DNA from: Ignavibacteria bacterium
Lineage (GTDB): Bacteria > Bacteroidota > Ignavibacteria > Ignavibacteriales > Ignavibacteriaceae
Assembly (NCBI GenBank): GCA_030693705.1
Contig: JAUYAB010000090.1
Location: 40,403-104,402 of the forward strand
DNA length: 64,000 bases
Direction: 5' to 3'
Shown: positions 25,648 through 36,276 of the stretch, piece by piece
Position numbering within the stretch: position 1 is the first letter of the stretch
Layout of the letters: each line of letters starts with the position of its first letter
Made by a program: the position numbers and the translations under genes
The notes under the pieces: model-generated
Told to the model about the DNA's origin: nothing
What the model saw: the letters and a program-made list of their open reading frames with translations, nothing else
Databases searched by the model: none

Positions 25648-26805
25648 TTAAACTTTAATGAATATCTTTTTAGCGTAAAGTATCCACATTAATCCTAACC
25701 ACACAATTACATACATAAGCGCCCATGCCAGCGAAGCGTGAATTGGCGCTAACCAGGATAAAAAGAGATTATTATATAAATACCCTTGCAAACTGATTTC
25801 AGTTCCACTATTGCCTGAAACTTTGATCAGCCCCATCAATCTTGCGCCGATGCCCGAAAAAAAGAAAACTGTTATTGCATTTGTTCCATAGACAACGAAA
25901 GGTTTTGTCCACCAGGTAATTCCTTTTACATCGATAAACCAATAACAGAGAGCAAAAAAGTGAAGCGCCATTCCGGAGTTGAATAAAACGTATGAGCTTG
26001 TCCATAAACTTTTGTTGATCGGGAACCACATATCAATGATGGTCGCAAGAACAATTCCTAAATTACCGAAGATGAACATCCAGATAATTTTTGTGGTTTT
26101 GTCGTTGTTCGTTCTAAGCCACGCTCCAAGGAGAACGCCACTTAACGCAGTTGAAATAGCGGGAATTGTGCTTAACAAGCCTTCGGGGTCCCAGACTTTT
26201 GTAACTCTCCATAAATGTCCCGGGAGCAAATAATTATCTAACCAGCCTGAAAGATTTGGCGCGAATAACGCTTTTCCCGCAGCATCAGTAATTACCGGAA
26301 TATATAAATTGGGCATACCGTAACCGGGAACCGGGATGAGCGTCATAATAATCCAATAGAAAATTAATAGTCCGCCGGCAATATATGCTTGCGTTTTCCA
26401 ATTCGCTTTTAAAAAGATGAGTGATGCAAAAAAGTAGACAACCGCAATCCGTTGAAGAACTCCGGGAATGCGAATAGTTGATAAATTAAAATAAGGGAAT
26501 CCGTGAAGCACCATACCGATCAGAAAAATCATTATTGCTCTTCTAAAAATCTGAAGAATTAGTTTTTTCTGATCGTCTCCCCTTTCTTTTCGTTTAGTGA
26601 GTGAGAGTGTTATGGCAACGCCGACAATAAATAAAAAGAATGGGAAAATATAATCGGTTGGAGTTACGCCGTTCCATGCGGCATGTTCTAAAGCGGGATA
26701 AATATTGCCCCAGCTTCCGGGATTATTCACAAGGATCATTCCCATGATGGTTATTCCGCGAAACACATCAAGAGAAATTAAACGGTCGGATTTTGCTGCT
26801 TCCAT
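25648..26805 (-). CDS. NagX/HGSNAT-like membrane acyltransferase (DUF5009-type)
   Basis: This 385-residue polytopic protein begins RLISLDVFRGITIMGMILVN, followed by PTDYIFPFFLFIVGVAITLS. That is the signature of the COG4299 family of heparan-glucosaminide acetyltransferase homologues (NagX). About ten membrane helices are evident. Members are thought to acylate amino sugars across the membrane, but few are characterised. It is monocistronic here, convergent with menD across a terminator. No amino-sugar gene is adjacent, so the substrate is unresolved. Confidence 0.85.
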   Translation of the reverse strand: MEAAKSDRLISLDVFRGITIMGMILVNNPGSWGNIYPALEHAAWNGVTPTDYIFPFFLFIVGVAITLSLTKRKERGDDQKKLILQIFRRAIMIFLIGMVLHGFPYFNLSTIRIPGVLQRIAVVYFFASLIFLKANWKTQAYIAGGLLIFYWIIMTLIPVPGYGMPNLYIPVITDAAGKALFAPNLSGWLDNYLLPGHLWRVTKVWDPEGLLSTIPAISTALSGVLLGAWLRTNNDKTTKIIWMFIFGNLGIVLATIIDMWFPINKSLWTSSYVLFNSGMALHFFALCYWFIDVKGITWWTKPFVVYGTNAITVFFFSGIGARLMGLIKVSGNSGTEISLQGYLYNNLFLSWLAPIHASLAWALMYVIVWLGLMWILYAKKIFIKV

Positions 26806-26966
26806 TTTTTCTTCAGTTAATTGATAAAAATTTTAATCAAACTTAATCGATTTCTTTTACCTGAACAAATTGAATCTTTACTTTTTATTGCCTAAGAAGA
26901 AGAATCAAATTGACTTTTACAAAATATTTTAGGATTTTTGCCGCAGTAAAACAATGATGGCTCACA

Positions 26967-27227
26967 ATGAAAAAGACTTTGACTAGTTTCTTGCTTTCTC
27001 TTGTTCTATTTTCTCAAATATTTTCGCAAACTCTTTCCTGCAAGTATCAGACAAAATTTGAAAATAAGTTGATTGATGGCGTATCAATTTATAATTTATT
27101 TTATTCGCAAACACTTCTTCCTTTACCAAGCAAACAAATACCTCCATATTCTTTACAGATAAAAGACAAAAATAGTTTTTGGCAGAATATCTCTTATCAA
27201 GACGGTTTTATTTTAGGTGGAGAATAA
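26967..27227 (+). CDS. Short secreted hypothetical protein
   Basis: This 86-residue frame has a clear Sec signal peptide (about 1-20, ending SQIFSQ, the Ser-Gln cleavage style of other secreted proteins in this window). The rest has no recognised motif. There is no strong ribosome site and the frame ends GGE. It may be a truncated secreted protein or a short genuine one. The T9SS cargo gene begins 143 bp downstream in the same direction. Confidence 0.45.
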   Translation: MKKTLTSFLLSLVLFSQIFSQTLSCKYQTKFENKLIDGVSIYNLFYSQTLLPLPSKQIPPYSLQIKDKNSFWQNISYQDGFILGGE

Positions 27228-27370
27228 ATGATGAAAGAAATTTGCAGGACATGAGTTCACTTTAGTATGGTATCTTCGTTGAAAATATATTTTGAGTTTC
27301 ACTTAAAAACAAGGTTGAGGCATTTTTAAAGTTGCCTCTCATTTGTATATCACAATTAATTGAGGTTTAT

Positions 27371-28627
27371 ATGCGATACTTTATTTTTCTTTCGTTTGTT
27401 GCAATATTTTTTCTCACGGAGATTCATTCTCAAGATTTTTGGAAGCCGTTAAACGGACCCCAAAAAGGACAAATCCGTTGCATTGCCATAAATGCTCAAA
27501 ACCATATTTTTTGTAAAGCTGATTCTCTCTGGCGTTCAAATGATAACGGAGTTAGCTGGTTTAAAACCTCACCTTTTCCAGTTGAAGGTTATGTTGAAGT
27601 TTATGCTATATCATTTTCGAGTTCAGGAAACATCTATTTATCAACCCAATATGAAATTATTAAATCAACTAATGATGGAGCTGCCTGGGAGAGAGTTGGT
27701 ACGGGGTTATCGGGCTATCCTTATGGTAAAATAGTTTTTAACTCTTCCGGTCATTTATTTATCGGTTCTTCAACCAAAGGAATCTTTAAATCTACAAATG
27801 ATGGAGCTACTTTCGAAAGCTGCAATGATGGACTTACTAATTTGAAAGTCACAGACCTTGTTATTAAAAATAACGACTATATTTTTGCAGCAACGGACGG
27901 CGGCGGCGTTTATTTGTCAAAAAATAATGGCGCAAGCTGGACGGCTGTAAATGGTACGATGTCAAAGAAGGCGATCTACTATGTAACTTTAAACTCATTA
28001 GGAACTCTCATCTGTTCAAATGTTAATGGAAGGATATTTACAACAACAGATGATGGCGGAACTTGGAAGGAAATGCCTACAATAACTTTCTCTGCAACCC
28101 CCAGGGTTTTCCTCGTTAATTCATCCAACCACATCTATACTTATATGTTAAGTGTTATGTACAGAACAACAAATGATGGAGTAACCTGGGAGAATATTAA
28201 CACCGGACTTACAGGGGGAAAGTTTGAATCGTCTGCTATAAATTCAAATGGTTATATCTTTTTAGGAGATAACAGTAGTGCAGGAAATGTTCATTGTTCA
28301 GTCAATCCAACTACCGGAATCAACAAACAAGATTTAAATATTCCATCGCATTATTGGTTAGGTCAAAACTATCCCAATCCATTTAACCCGAGTACAAAAA
28401 TATACTTTTCTCTTCCGTTTGAAAGCAATGTTAAATTAGAGATTTTCAATATTCAAGGAGAGAAAATATCTGAATTGGTGAATACAACCCGACCGGCAGG
28501 CAACTTTGTATATAATTTTGAAGCAGGCAATCTTGCAAGTGGAGTCTATTTTTACAACCTCACTGCAGTTTCCATTGATCGTAAAGTCAACTTCCGGGCT
28601 TCAAAGAAACTCATAGTTATAAAATAG
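27371..28627 (+). CDS. Secreted BNR/Asp-box repeat protein with T9SS sorting tail
   Basis: The ATG at 27371 is chosen because GAGG lies just upstream and a signal peptide (RYFIFLSFVAIFFL...HSQ) follows at once. An earlier start would bury the signal. The 418-residue protein contains about five Asp-box-like repeats (STNDGAAWERV, STNDGATFES, SKNNGASWTAV, TTDDGGTWKE, TTNDGVTWENI), implying a beta-propeller. A C-terminal sorting domain of type A follows (YPNPFNPSTKI, GNFVYNFEAGNLASGVYFY). It should be exported by Sec, then secreted and attached by T9SS. No catalytic residues can be assigned, so a binding or surface role is as likely as an enzyme. Confidence 0.88.
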   Translation: MRYFIFLSFVAIFFLTEIHSQDFWKPLNGPQKGQIRCIAINAQNHIFCKADSLWRSNDNGVSWFKTSPFPVEGYVEVYAISFSSSGNIYLSTQYEIIKSTNDGAAWERVGTGLSGYPYGKIVFNSSGHLFIGSSTKGIFKSTNDGATFESCNDGLTNLKVTDLVIKNNDYIFAATDGGGVYLSKNNGASWTAVNGTMSKKAIYYVTLNSLGTLICSNVNGRIFTTTDDGGTWKEMPTITFSATPRVFLVNSSNHIYTYMLSVMYRTTNDGVTWENINTGLTGGKFESSAINSNGYIFLGDNSSAGNVHCSVNPTTGINKQDLNIPSHYWLGQNYPNPFNPSTKIYFSLPFESNVKLEIFNIQGEKISELVNTTRPAGNFVYNFEAGNLASGVYFYNLTAVSIDRKVNFRASKKLIVIK

Positions 28628-28645
28628 CTTTGAAAATAAAAGAAC

Positions 28646-29296
28646 TTATGCAATCGGTTTTTTGTTAAACTTTGCCCTGGCTATTTCAATTATCGCAGGC
28701 ATTATTGAAATCACGATAACTGCAAGAATTGCCAAACTGAAATTCTTTTTAATAAACGGAAGGTTGCCGAAATAATATCCAAGGAACACTAATAACCCGC
28801 TCCACAACAAAGCGCCGGCAATTGAATAGGAAATAAATTTTAGATAATTCATTCTTCCAATTCCAGCAGTAAACGGAGCAAAAGTTCTAACGATAGGAAC
28901 GAACCGGGCAATGATGATCGTCTTTCCGCCGTATTTTTCAAAGTATGCATAGGTTTTAGCCAGATATTCTTTCTTAATAAATCTGACGGAATTTTTCTTC
29001 AATATTTTTACCCCAAGAAAATGCCCAACCCAATAGTTCGCATTATCACCAGAAAGCGCGGCAACAACTACTAGTAGAAAACAAAAATAAACATTTAAAC
29101 TTCCCACCGCGGCGAGCGTTCCCATCGCGAATAAAAGCGAATCGCCAGGTAAAAACGGAGTGAAGACAAATCCGGTTTCCGCAAAAATTACAAAAAATAA
29201 AATTGCGTAAGTGAATGTTCCGTATTCTGCTGTTAATTCTCCAAGATGCACATCAAGGTGTATAAAAATTTCTACAAGATTTTGAACAATTTCCAA
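28646..29296 (-). CDS. DedA-family membrane protein
   Basis: The 216-residue protein of the DedA/SNARE-associated PF09335 family has GTFTYAILFFVIFAETGFVF, FLPGDSLLFAMG near the N-terminus, and FGGKTIIIARFVPIVRTFAPF-like conserved arginines (written here as YFEKYGGKTIIIARFVP then VRTFAPFTAG). Several membrane helices are predicted. Family members are linked to lipid-carrier (undecaprenyl phosphate) flipping and membrane homeostasis. It lies 26 bp after sprA in the same direction and may be read from the same transcript. Confidence 0.92.
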   Translation of the reverse strand: MEIVQNLVEIFIHLDVHLGELTAEYGTFTYAILFFVIFAETGFVFTPFLPGDSLLFAMGTLAAVGSLNVYFCFLLVVVAALSGDNANYWVGHFLGVKILKKNSVRFIKKEYLAKTYAYFEKYGGKTIIIARFVPIVRTFAPFTAGIGRMNYLKFISYSIAGALLWSGLLVFLGYYFGNLPFIKKNFSLAILAVIVISIMPAIIEIARAKFNKKPIA

Positions 29297-29322
29297 AATT
29301 CACCAAAGTTAAATGAAAAGTA

Positions 29323-32300
29323 TTATTGTGTAATCGAAATTCGCACATCCAAACCGGCTTCATTTATCGTTGAAGGCGAGACTCTCGCAGCTCCTTCCGG
29401 CGTAATGGAAGAGCGTTTGTAAAATATGGACAAGGTAACACGCGAACTAATAACATACTTAATTCTCGGTTCAAGTGAGGTTCTAATAGTTCCGTCCTGA
29501 GGAGTTCCTTCTTCGGTAAATTGATTCATATCAAAAACTACCGTTGAATTTTTTGAGTTGGAATACGAAAAACTAAATTCAATATCATTCTTTAATGCAA
29601 TTCCGAAAAGGGGAACTTCAAAACCGGACTTGGAATAATTCAGCGATACGCCGATCTCACGTGAGAAACCTTCCGTAATTTTTTGGGTAGTTGGAGCAAG
29701 ATCATAATTTGTACGCGTTGAATATTTTACGTTGCCGGAAAAGTTTCCATCCCAAAAAGAATTTAAAGTAAGATTCAAACCAACGAGGGGTGAAAATCCG
29801 TATGATATTTTTTGCGATGATGTTGCCTGCTTTCCATCAGGATCTATCCTCCACCCTTCGGTATAATTTGCACCATACGCATGATCGAGACTTACCCTCT
29901 TGGCAAAACTTTTGAAGATCGCGAATTTTTCCAGACCATCCCACGTAATCCGCCAATTCGGACGCGGAACATATTTCATAAGAGTTTTTAAAAAACCGAT
30001 CTTTGAAAGGAGCGGCAGAGTTTCAAATCCCTGCATAAATGCTTGCGAAAGGTTTTCAATTTTATTAGCAGATTTCGGATCATATAATTCGCTCACCCGC
30101 TTTATTCCGCTCTTGAACATTGAAAGCGCAAAGACCGGCGGAAGTGAAAAGAAGGTACGATCCAATGTTCCGGTTGAAGTAATGTTTTGGATACTCGTAA
30201 ATCCGGTTGAATCAGAACGGAGCGATGTTGATTTATTGATCGACCATCCGGTTTTCCAATTTAAATCTATTCTGGCTCCTTCCCACAATGGTCTGGAAGT
30301 TTTCAAATCGATGGAATTCCGCTGGCTGTAATTATCCGACAGGTTGCCGTTCGCTGCGCGGGGACCAACACTGTTGTTCAAACCAAACATATAGAGACGC
30401 GATGGACCTTCGTTAGCGCTGTATTTAAATCCCCAAAAGTTTTTAAAGCCTGTCCCTTTTCCACGTATTCCGTTCGAAGCAATGGAATTATCATTTGAAA
30501 AGGTTACACTGATAGTTTCATAATCAAAGAAAAGAGTTCTTGCCAAAGTCTTTAAGAAATAAACTGCTTTAGTTATTACCGTAGGTCTCCCGGCTAATGA
30601 ATCTACCGCAAGAGATGAATCGGTTTTAACGATCGCCGCGGCGGGAAGATTTGGATTGGCTTTAGCTGCATCCTGATTTCCTTCATCAAAAGTCCTACTT
30701 CTTGTTGGCGTATTTGAATTAGACCGTTGCTGAGTTGCTGTTTCTTCATCTTTAAATAAAGGCGCTGCAAGAGCTTTTAATTTAAGTGTAAATCCTAAAT
30801 TAATTCCGTTGCTTACTCCAACACGTCTGCCAAGTTCTTCCTGCCTAAAATCGTTATCCCATTGATAAGCTGCTCTATATCCGGCAGTTAAGGTAAAGAA
30901 GCTTTTCAAATCCCAGAATGAAGGAAGGCGCGGTGAAGTTTTAAGATCGAAAGTCTGTCTGTAGGAATAATCTTTTCCGAAGAATACACCGCCTAAAATA
31001 TCTCTCCAGATTTCACGTTCGGTTCGCTGGTTGTTGTAAGCATCCGTTTCGAGATATGAAAGGGTGGAAGCGACATCAACGTTGTAGGTTGTTCCGATAT
31101 TCCAGAATCCATTGTCGGTGAATTTCCATGAGTAGTTAAATCCGCGCGAAGAGGTGAAGTCCCGCGAAATGATAGTTTTTGAATCGCTGTTTCTCTGCGC
31201 CCTTGTAACATTAATATTTCTATTCCTTTTTGCGGCAATATTCCAAGCCAAGGACTGCGGAGCGTAATAAAATTTCGCGTTTCTGTAATCGCTGAATAAA
31301 GCAAACACAGAGCCGAGCACCGGAATGCTTGTCGGATAGAAAAAATAATCGCTCCCAATTTGCAGCGAATAATTAGCCGAAGCGTTCCAAATCCAATTTC
31401 TTGCAGAAAGTGTGTTCGGGTTTCGGCTAAATGATTTATTGTAATTAAAATTTAAACTGATCGAATTCCAAGTATCACGAATAAGCCAATAATTCGATGG
31501 GATATTTAACTTGATATTCGAAACGTTCCATGAGTCTGATTGGGTAAATGTCTGCGATTCGGAACGGATCTCTTCCGCTGATTTATTTTTCGATTTTTTA
31601 ATCGACTCTTCAACCTTGATATCGGTTCCGGGAAAATAAAGAGGTTTACCGAGCGATTCCGTCCTTGAATAAGTTACTCGCAAATTACTTCCCGGCATAT
31701 CAAATGGAAGGAATTTCAAAACGTTAAAGTCCGTTGACATACTCCAACTTTTAGAATCTACTCTCGAACCGAACCGGTCATTCAATCGATGGAAGAAGGG
31801 ATCGGTTTGACTCATATTAAAATTAACACTCATTAAATCTGCAAGTTTAAGCGAGGTCGCAAAACTATACGCCCAGCCGGGTGTATCATCCGCACCGATA
31901 ACACGGAGTTCGTTCACCCAAACCTGTCCGGAGATAGCGCCCGTTGCTCTATTAACGATAACAACCGACAAAAATTTGATCGCTGTTAGTGAAGGATTAC
32001 CTTTGACCACATAAAAATGGCTATCATGTCCGGTGACTTTCTGAATAAATTCTGAAGTAATTTGCGTCGAATCTCTAGCATCTTTTAAAGCGGTTAACTC
32101 GCTAAACAGAATGCTTACTTCGTTCCAACCGGGAGTGATTGGTTGCTTATATGCATAAAAATTATTCGTATCGGCTCCAAAACGGAAATAGACATCGGCA
32201 TTCTGTTCGTTCCCGCTAATATATGAAACTGAACTTGTTGTAACATTTTCTTCACCGTGAATAAACAATTTCATCTGCGTGTAATTGAAAACATCGAGCG

Positions 32301-35300
32301 GACGGAAAAGATATTTTATCGCTTCACGCGATTGTCCCATCGGCAGATCAGTTAAGGTTAAATTAAGCGACTGCTCATTTCTGAAAATTTCTTCGTCGGG
32401 ACGACTGCGGTCTCTTTCTCTTTGTACTCCCGGAGGGCTTTGGTACGCAGGATAGTTATCCTCAATGTTTACAACAGAAATTTCCATGGTACTGTCTTTT
32501 AAATCTTTTTTCTGCCATTGATTTCCGACTAGATTAAAATCAGCCATTCTAAAGTGAACAGTATCGGTCGCATTCGTCACAAATAATCGAAGATTCTCAA
32601 TAACTGAAAAACTCGGATTGCCGTATGCCAAAGAAGTATCTTTTAACGGGATGCGATATAAATGCCAATCACCTGTTCCACCGGGAACAAGGTAAGGATT
32701 TTTCATCGGGTCAGTACTTAATGGAATTTCATACCGGTAGTAACTATTTAGTACATCCAAATATCCATTATGGTTTAGATCTTCTGTATCCGGGAATCTC
32801 CCAATATCTGTTAGTGCTGCGTTACCTTGTGTGCCATTGATATTTACGTAATCAGACTTTAATCCCGACCCGGAATTTTTATAGCCGAAATTATCATGGC
32901 TCGGATCAGCTTCAGAAGAACCGGAATAAGATTGTTCAGCAGCATCCAGCATTCCATCCAAACCATTATCCTCACCGTTATCGATAAGATCATTTGAGTT
33001 TTTATCTTCTTTATCAAGATGTCCATTCGGTATTACATCTTCACTTATTTTACCTATATCGATATAAATTTTTGTGTCTTCAGAGTTTGCATCAACCTTT
33101 AACCAGAATTCCAGAAACTCAATATTTTCATCAACAAGATTGTTCGCTGTTGATGAGAGCGGTTTCATCATGCCACCCCAGGCTTGTGGCTTGTTTACTG
33201 TTGCCATGTCTCTTGAATAATTGTAAGTGCCTGGCGCATCGGGAATATAAACATAATCGAGAACAGTAACTTGCTCATCACCTCGCGCAACTTTCTTTTC
33301 GGGCCAAATATCTTTAACCATAACGTTTGAGGGTAATACATTGTACCAAAAACTTTTCCCTTTATAGGTCATAGTTGCAGAGTCACTCGAAGTTGACAAA
33401 AGGGTGAGCGCTTTTAATTGATTAGGGATGCTCAAATCTTTCCACGATGTGTAAGAAACTCCAACAGGAATAATTCTTTTGGAGCCTTCGAAATCATCTA
33501 TGTAAGCGATGCTCTTTCCTTCATCCGAAGAGATGGTGCTTTTCTTAGTATTTGGATCGGGATTCATATAAGCGAATTCACCGCTTAAACTGATACTGGA
33601 CATTTCCCGCGTTGGAAAGATTTTATCGATCGCTTTTGTAAGGAACGGGAGATCAGCCGAGGTAGTGAAATCAACGCCGTAAATTGAATTGCTCAACGGC
33701 TCTTCACCAATACGGACTTTATCGCTTAATGTTTGCTGTGTTAAAGTTAATGCCGAAAAACCAAGCTTTGTTCTTTTTGAAAAATCAATTTGTCCGCGTA
33801 TACCGAATAGTGTTTTGGAAGCAAGTTGAAAAAGATCATTTTCTTCGTAGGTAATTTTTAAATTAGCGCCGGGAACAAGAGCGGCATCGTTTCTAATTGT
33901 TAATTGTCCGATGCTGTAATCCATATAATAATCAATTCCGGGAGTTAAATCTCTTCCGTTCAGATTTACTTTCACCGAATTTTCAACCAGGGTAAACCCA
34001 AGTTGATAAACCGCAGAAGCTTCCCCCGAATAGGTACCGGTCATTGTAAATTTATCTTTAACAGCATTTTCTTTTGCCTTCGTAACTGTAGTGTCATAAA
34101 CACTCTGGTACTTCAGTGAGTCATAATTTGGAATAATTTTTGGCATATCCATCCCGAATGGCTGGAGTACCGGGAACATAATTTCACCTGTCTCCGGAAT
34201 AATTGTTAAACCGGATATATAATCAAATATACCATCCGGCTGACCTTGACCATCTTGACCAACAAGATCAAGTCCAAAAGCATTTAATAAACGAACGTCT
34301 CCAATAACCGGCTGTGGTTCTTGTCCTACTACTTCATATTTAATGTCGAATACAAAACCTTCTTTCTTAATATTTCTTCCACCGACAGGATAAATATTTT
34401 TAAGACGCAATTTCCATGCTTTGGTATTTTTGGGCAAAAGATATTGTGGTTTAACCAATTTAAGCACAAGACTTTGCGAAGTATCACCTGCAGCCTGGTC
34501 GTAATACTCGCCATAATAAATATCATCATCTTCGCTCGTCGTCGCTCCGTCATGTTGATAGGCAACTGCTATAATATCGTTATCCTGAATTTGAGATTTA
34601 AATGTTATATACCCGGTTTCCGGATGAAGAATGTAATCGAGTCCTTCAGTTAAAAGGATGAATCGTCCCTGAACGATTTCTCCCTCTTTTGGAGCGGAAT
34701 TCCTGACATCATTTAGATACATTTCATCCTTTTGCCTATTTGGTAAATCAATCAATGCTGTCGCATTTCTTTCGGTAGGGTTTTTTATAGTCTGAGTGTA
34801 AGATTTCCAAACTTCGACTTTTTTAACGAAATATTGCTGAACTTGAATAGGTGTGGCATTACTATAATATTTATTAAATAAATTTAAATCTGAGCTTGCG
34901 TAAGAAGAATCAATGAAGTAGTGATTATTTGAATAATCATAAGCATGAATGGTAAACTCTTGAGAAGTAGTTCCACCGGTAACCGACTTCTCTTTTATTT
35001 CTCCCTTTTTCTGGCTGGCAAGTGTAGTAAGCGTTAATGGACCCATTTTAAATGTTGCTTTAATTCCAAAAAGCGCTTCGCTGCCACCGACAAGCGGAGA
35101 AGTTTGCAAAGAAACGTTTCCCGCTTCAACGCTTTGAACTATTTCGTCTTCGTAGCCGGTATATTTTATTTTTAATTGATTCTCATATTCAAAAGTTCGT
35201 TCCGTATTCCAGTCTGCGCTAATGGTAAGTTTATCGCCAATTGTTCCGTTAACGTTTATTTGCACGGTTTGTTTAAAGTCGGGTTCATTCCTTGTGTTGC

Positions 35301-36207
35301 CCAAACGCGAGGCGGTGATTCCTTCGGTAGTTTCGTTTCGCCAGGCGCCATGAATATCAACTGCACCGCCGATGCGGAGATTGATTTTAGGCGGACCAAA
35401 AATGCTTAAAATACCGACGCTTGGAAGTGGAATTTCGAAATCGGTAATATCTTTTATTAATTCCCCTAAACCTTTTTTCGCATCCTTCAATTCGTATTGA
35501 TAAGCAAGAGCGTCCCACAATTCTTCCTGCCTGGTTTTTAAACGAAGCTCTACATACTCTTCAATCGGAATTTTGAGAATGATCTTTGTTGTTACGTCTC
35601 CAACTTTTTCCTTTATCTCAACAAATTTTCCGGTAGAATCTATTTCTACAGTTCTTCGTTTAACGCCCGATGACGGTTGGGCAAATAATTTTGTAGGTTT
35701 TTGATCATACAAAGAAAGAACGGGAGTGTCTTTTCTTTTATACTTGAAATGTGTAATCCTGGCGGTTGAATCTCTCTGAAGCGAATCTAACCTAATGGAA
35801 TCTCTTCTCGCTAATTCTGCCCTCAACGCAAGCGTATCGTTTATCGCCGGTTGTTTAAGAGTTAGGGGTGAATTGGTTTTAAGTGAATCCAACTTTTTAA
35901 TTACCAGGTTCGAATCCTGCATTGGATTATGAAGCGGCAAAGCTGATACAGAAATTGGTGTTAACCTGAGCGAATCTACATTCCTTTGAGTTTCGTTTGA
36001 ATCGATTACAGCATTAGTAAAGGAAATGGAAAGATCGTTTGGAGTATTTTGGTTTTCTTCCGAAACAAGACCATCTAATTTATAAGATTGTTCTGCATTT
36101 TGGTTGGAGGAACTCGCCTGCGCGATCCGAAAATAGGCATCAAACCATAACAAAGGATCAACCTTTGTAGATCGGTCACCGGAAAAACCCATAAGAAGGT
36201 AAAACAA
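29323..36207 (-). CDS. sprA: SprA/Sov-type giant T9SS outer-membrane translocon protein
   Basis: About 2,294 residues from the TTG at 36207. The size, repeated beta-strand pattern and segments such as LNLTLTDLPMGQSREAIKY, GQVWVNELRVIG and DPFFHRLNDRFGSR match SprA/Sov, the outer-membrane channel of type IX secretion. Two T9SS-tailed cargo proteins lie in this window. The start is uncertain. The frame is open further upstream to a TAG, and the missing part encodes LIKRLVV...FELLLQVTAG running into a hydrophobic stretch. The only well-placed ribosome site (AAAGG, 36284-36288) is 7 bases before an ATT codon at 36274-36276. Starting at that ATT would add 23 residues and give a complete export signal. 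Confidence 0.9.
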   Translation of the reverse strand: MFYLLMGFSGDRSTKVDPLLWFDAYFRIAQASSSNQNAEQSYKLDGLVSEENQNTPNDLSISFTNAVIDSNETQRNVDSLRLTPISVSALPLHNPMQDSNLVIKKLDSLKTNSPLTLKQPAINDTLALRAELARRDSIRLDSLQRDSTARITHFKYKRKDTPVLSLYDQKPTKLFAQPSSGVKRRTVEIDSTGKFVEIKEKVGDVTTKIILKIPIEEYVELRLKTRQEELWDALAYQYELKDAKKGLGELIKDITDFEIPLPSVGILSIFGPPKINLRIGGAVDIHGAWRNETTEGITASRLGNTRNEPDFKQTVQINVNGTIGDKLTISADWNTERTFEYENQLKIKYTGYEDEIVQSVEAGNVSLQTSPLVGGSEALFGIKATFKMGPLTLTTLASQKKGEIKEKSVTGGTTSQEFTIHAYDYSNNHYFIDSSYASSDLNLFNKYYSNATPIQVQQYFVKKVEVWKSYTQTIKNPTERNATALIDLPNRQKDEMYLNDVRNSAPKEGEIVQGRFILLTEGLDYILHPETGYITFKSQIQDNDIIAVAYQHDGATTSEDDDIYYGEYYDQAAGDTSQSLVLKLVKPQYLLPKNTKAWKLRLKNIYPVGGRNIKKEGFVFDIKYEVVGQEPQPVIGDVRLLNAFGLDLVGQDGQGQPDGIFDYISGLTIIPETGEIMFPVLQPFGMDMPKIIPNYDSLKYQSVYDTTVTKAKENAVKDKFTMTGTYSGEASAVYQLGFTLVENSVKVNLNGRDLTPGIDYYMDYSIGQLTIRNDAALVPGANLKITYEENDLFQLASKTLFGIRGQIDFSKRTKLGFSALTLTQQTLSDKVRIGEEPLSNSIYGVDFTTSADLPFLTKAIDKIFPTREMSSISLSGEFAYMNPDPNTKKSTISSDEGKSIAYIDDFEGSKRIIPVGVSYTSWKDLSIPNQLKALTLLSTSSDSATMTYKGKSFWYNVLPSNVMVKDIWPEKKVARGDEQVTVLDYVYIPDAPGTYNYSRDMATVNKPQAWGGMMKPLSSTANNLVDENIEFLEFWLKVDANSEDTKIYIDIGKISEDVIPNGHLDKEDKNSNDLIDNGEDNGLDGMLDAAEQSYSGSSEADPSHDNFGYKNSGSGLKSDYVNINGTQGNAALTDIGRFPDTEDLNHNGYLDVLNSYYRYEIPLSTDPMKNPYLVPGGTGDWHLYRIPLKDTSLAYGNPSFSVIENLRLFVTNATDTVHFRMADFNLVGNQWQKKDLKDSTMEISVVNIEDNYPAYQSPPGVQRERDRSRPDEEIFRNEQSLNLTLTDLPMGQSREAIKYLFRPLDVFNYTQMKLFIHGEENVTTSSVSYISGNEQNADVYFRFGADTNNFYAYKQPITPGWNEVSILFSELTALKDARDSTQITSEFIQKVTGHDSHFYVVKGNPSLTAIKFLSVVIVNRATGAISGQVWVNELRVIGADDTPGWAYSFATSLKLADLMSVNFNMSQTDPFFHRLNDRFGSRVDSKSWSMSTDFNVLKFLPFDMPGSNLRVTYSRTESLGKPLYFPGTDIKVEESIKKSKNKSAEEIRSESQTFTQSDSWNVSNIKLNIPSNYWLIRDTWNSISLNFNYNKSFSRNPNTLSARNWIWNASANYSLQIGSDYFFYPTSIPVLGSVFALFSDYRNAKFYYAPQSLAWNIAAKRNRNINVTRAQRNSDSKTIISRDFTSSRGFNYSWKFTDNGFWNIGTTYNVDVASTLSYLETDAYNNQRTEREIWRDILGGVFFGKDYSYRQTFDLKTSPRLPSFWDLKSFFTLTAGYRAAYQWDNDFRQEELGRRVGVSNGINLGFTLKLKALAAPLFKDEETATQQRSNSNTPTRSRTFDEGNQDAAKANPNLPAAAIVKTDSSLAVDSLAGRPTVITKAVYFLKTLARTLFFDYETISVTFSNDNSIASNGIRGKGTGFKNFWGFKYSANEGPSRLYMFGLNNSVGPRAANGNLSDNYSQRNSIDLKTSRPLWEGARIDLNWKTGWSINKSTSLRSDSTGFTSIQNITSTGTLDRTFFSLPPVFALSMFKSGIKRVSELYDPKSANKIENLSQAFMQGFETLPLLSKIGFLKTLMKYVPRPNWRITWDGLEKFAIFKSFAKRVSLDHAYGANYTEGWRIDPDGKQATSSQKISYGFSPLVGLNLTLNSFWDGNFSGNVKYSTRTNYDLAPTTQKITEGFSREIGVSLNYSKSGFEVPLFGIALKNDIEFSFSYSNSKNSTVVFDMNQFTEEGTPQDGTIRTSLEPRIKYVISSRVTLSIFYKRSSITPEGAARVSPSTINEAGLDVRISITQ

Positions 36208-36276
36208 AAAGAAAACTGCACATCCGGCAGTTACTTGAAGTAATAGTTCAAATAGATGTACAACAAGACGTTTAAT

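Noticed and set aside
27332..27370. Earlier start of the T9SS cargo gene
   Set aside because: It would place 13 residues before a normal signal peptide. GAGG precedes the ATG at 27371.
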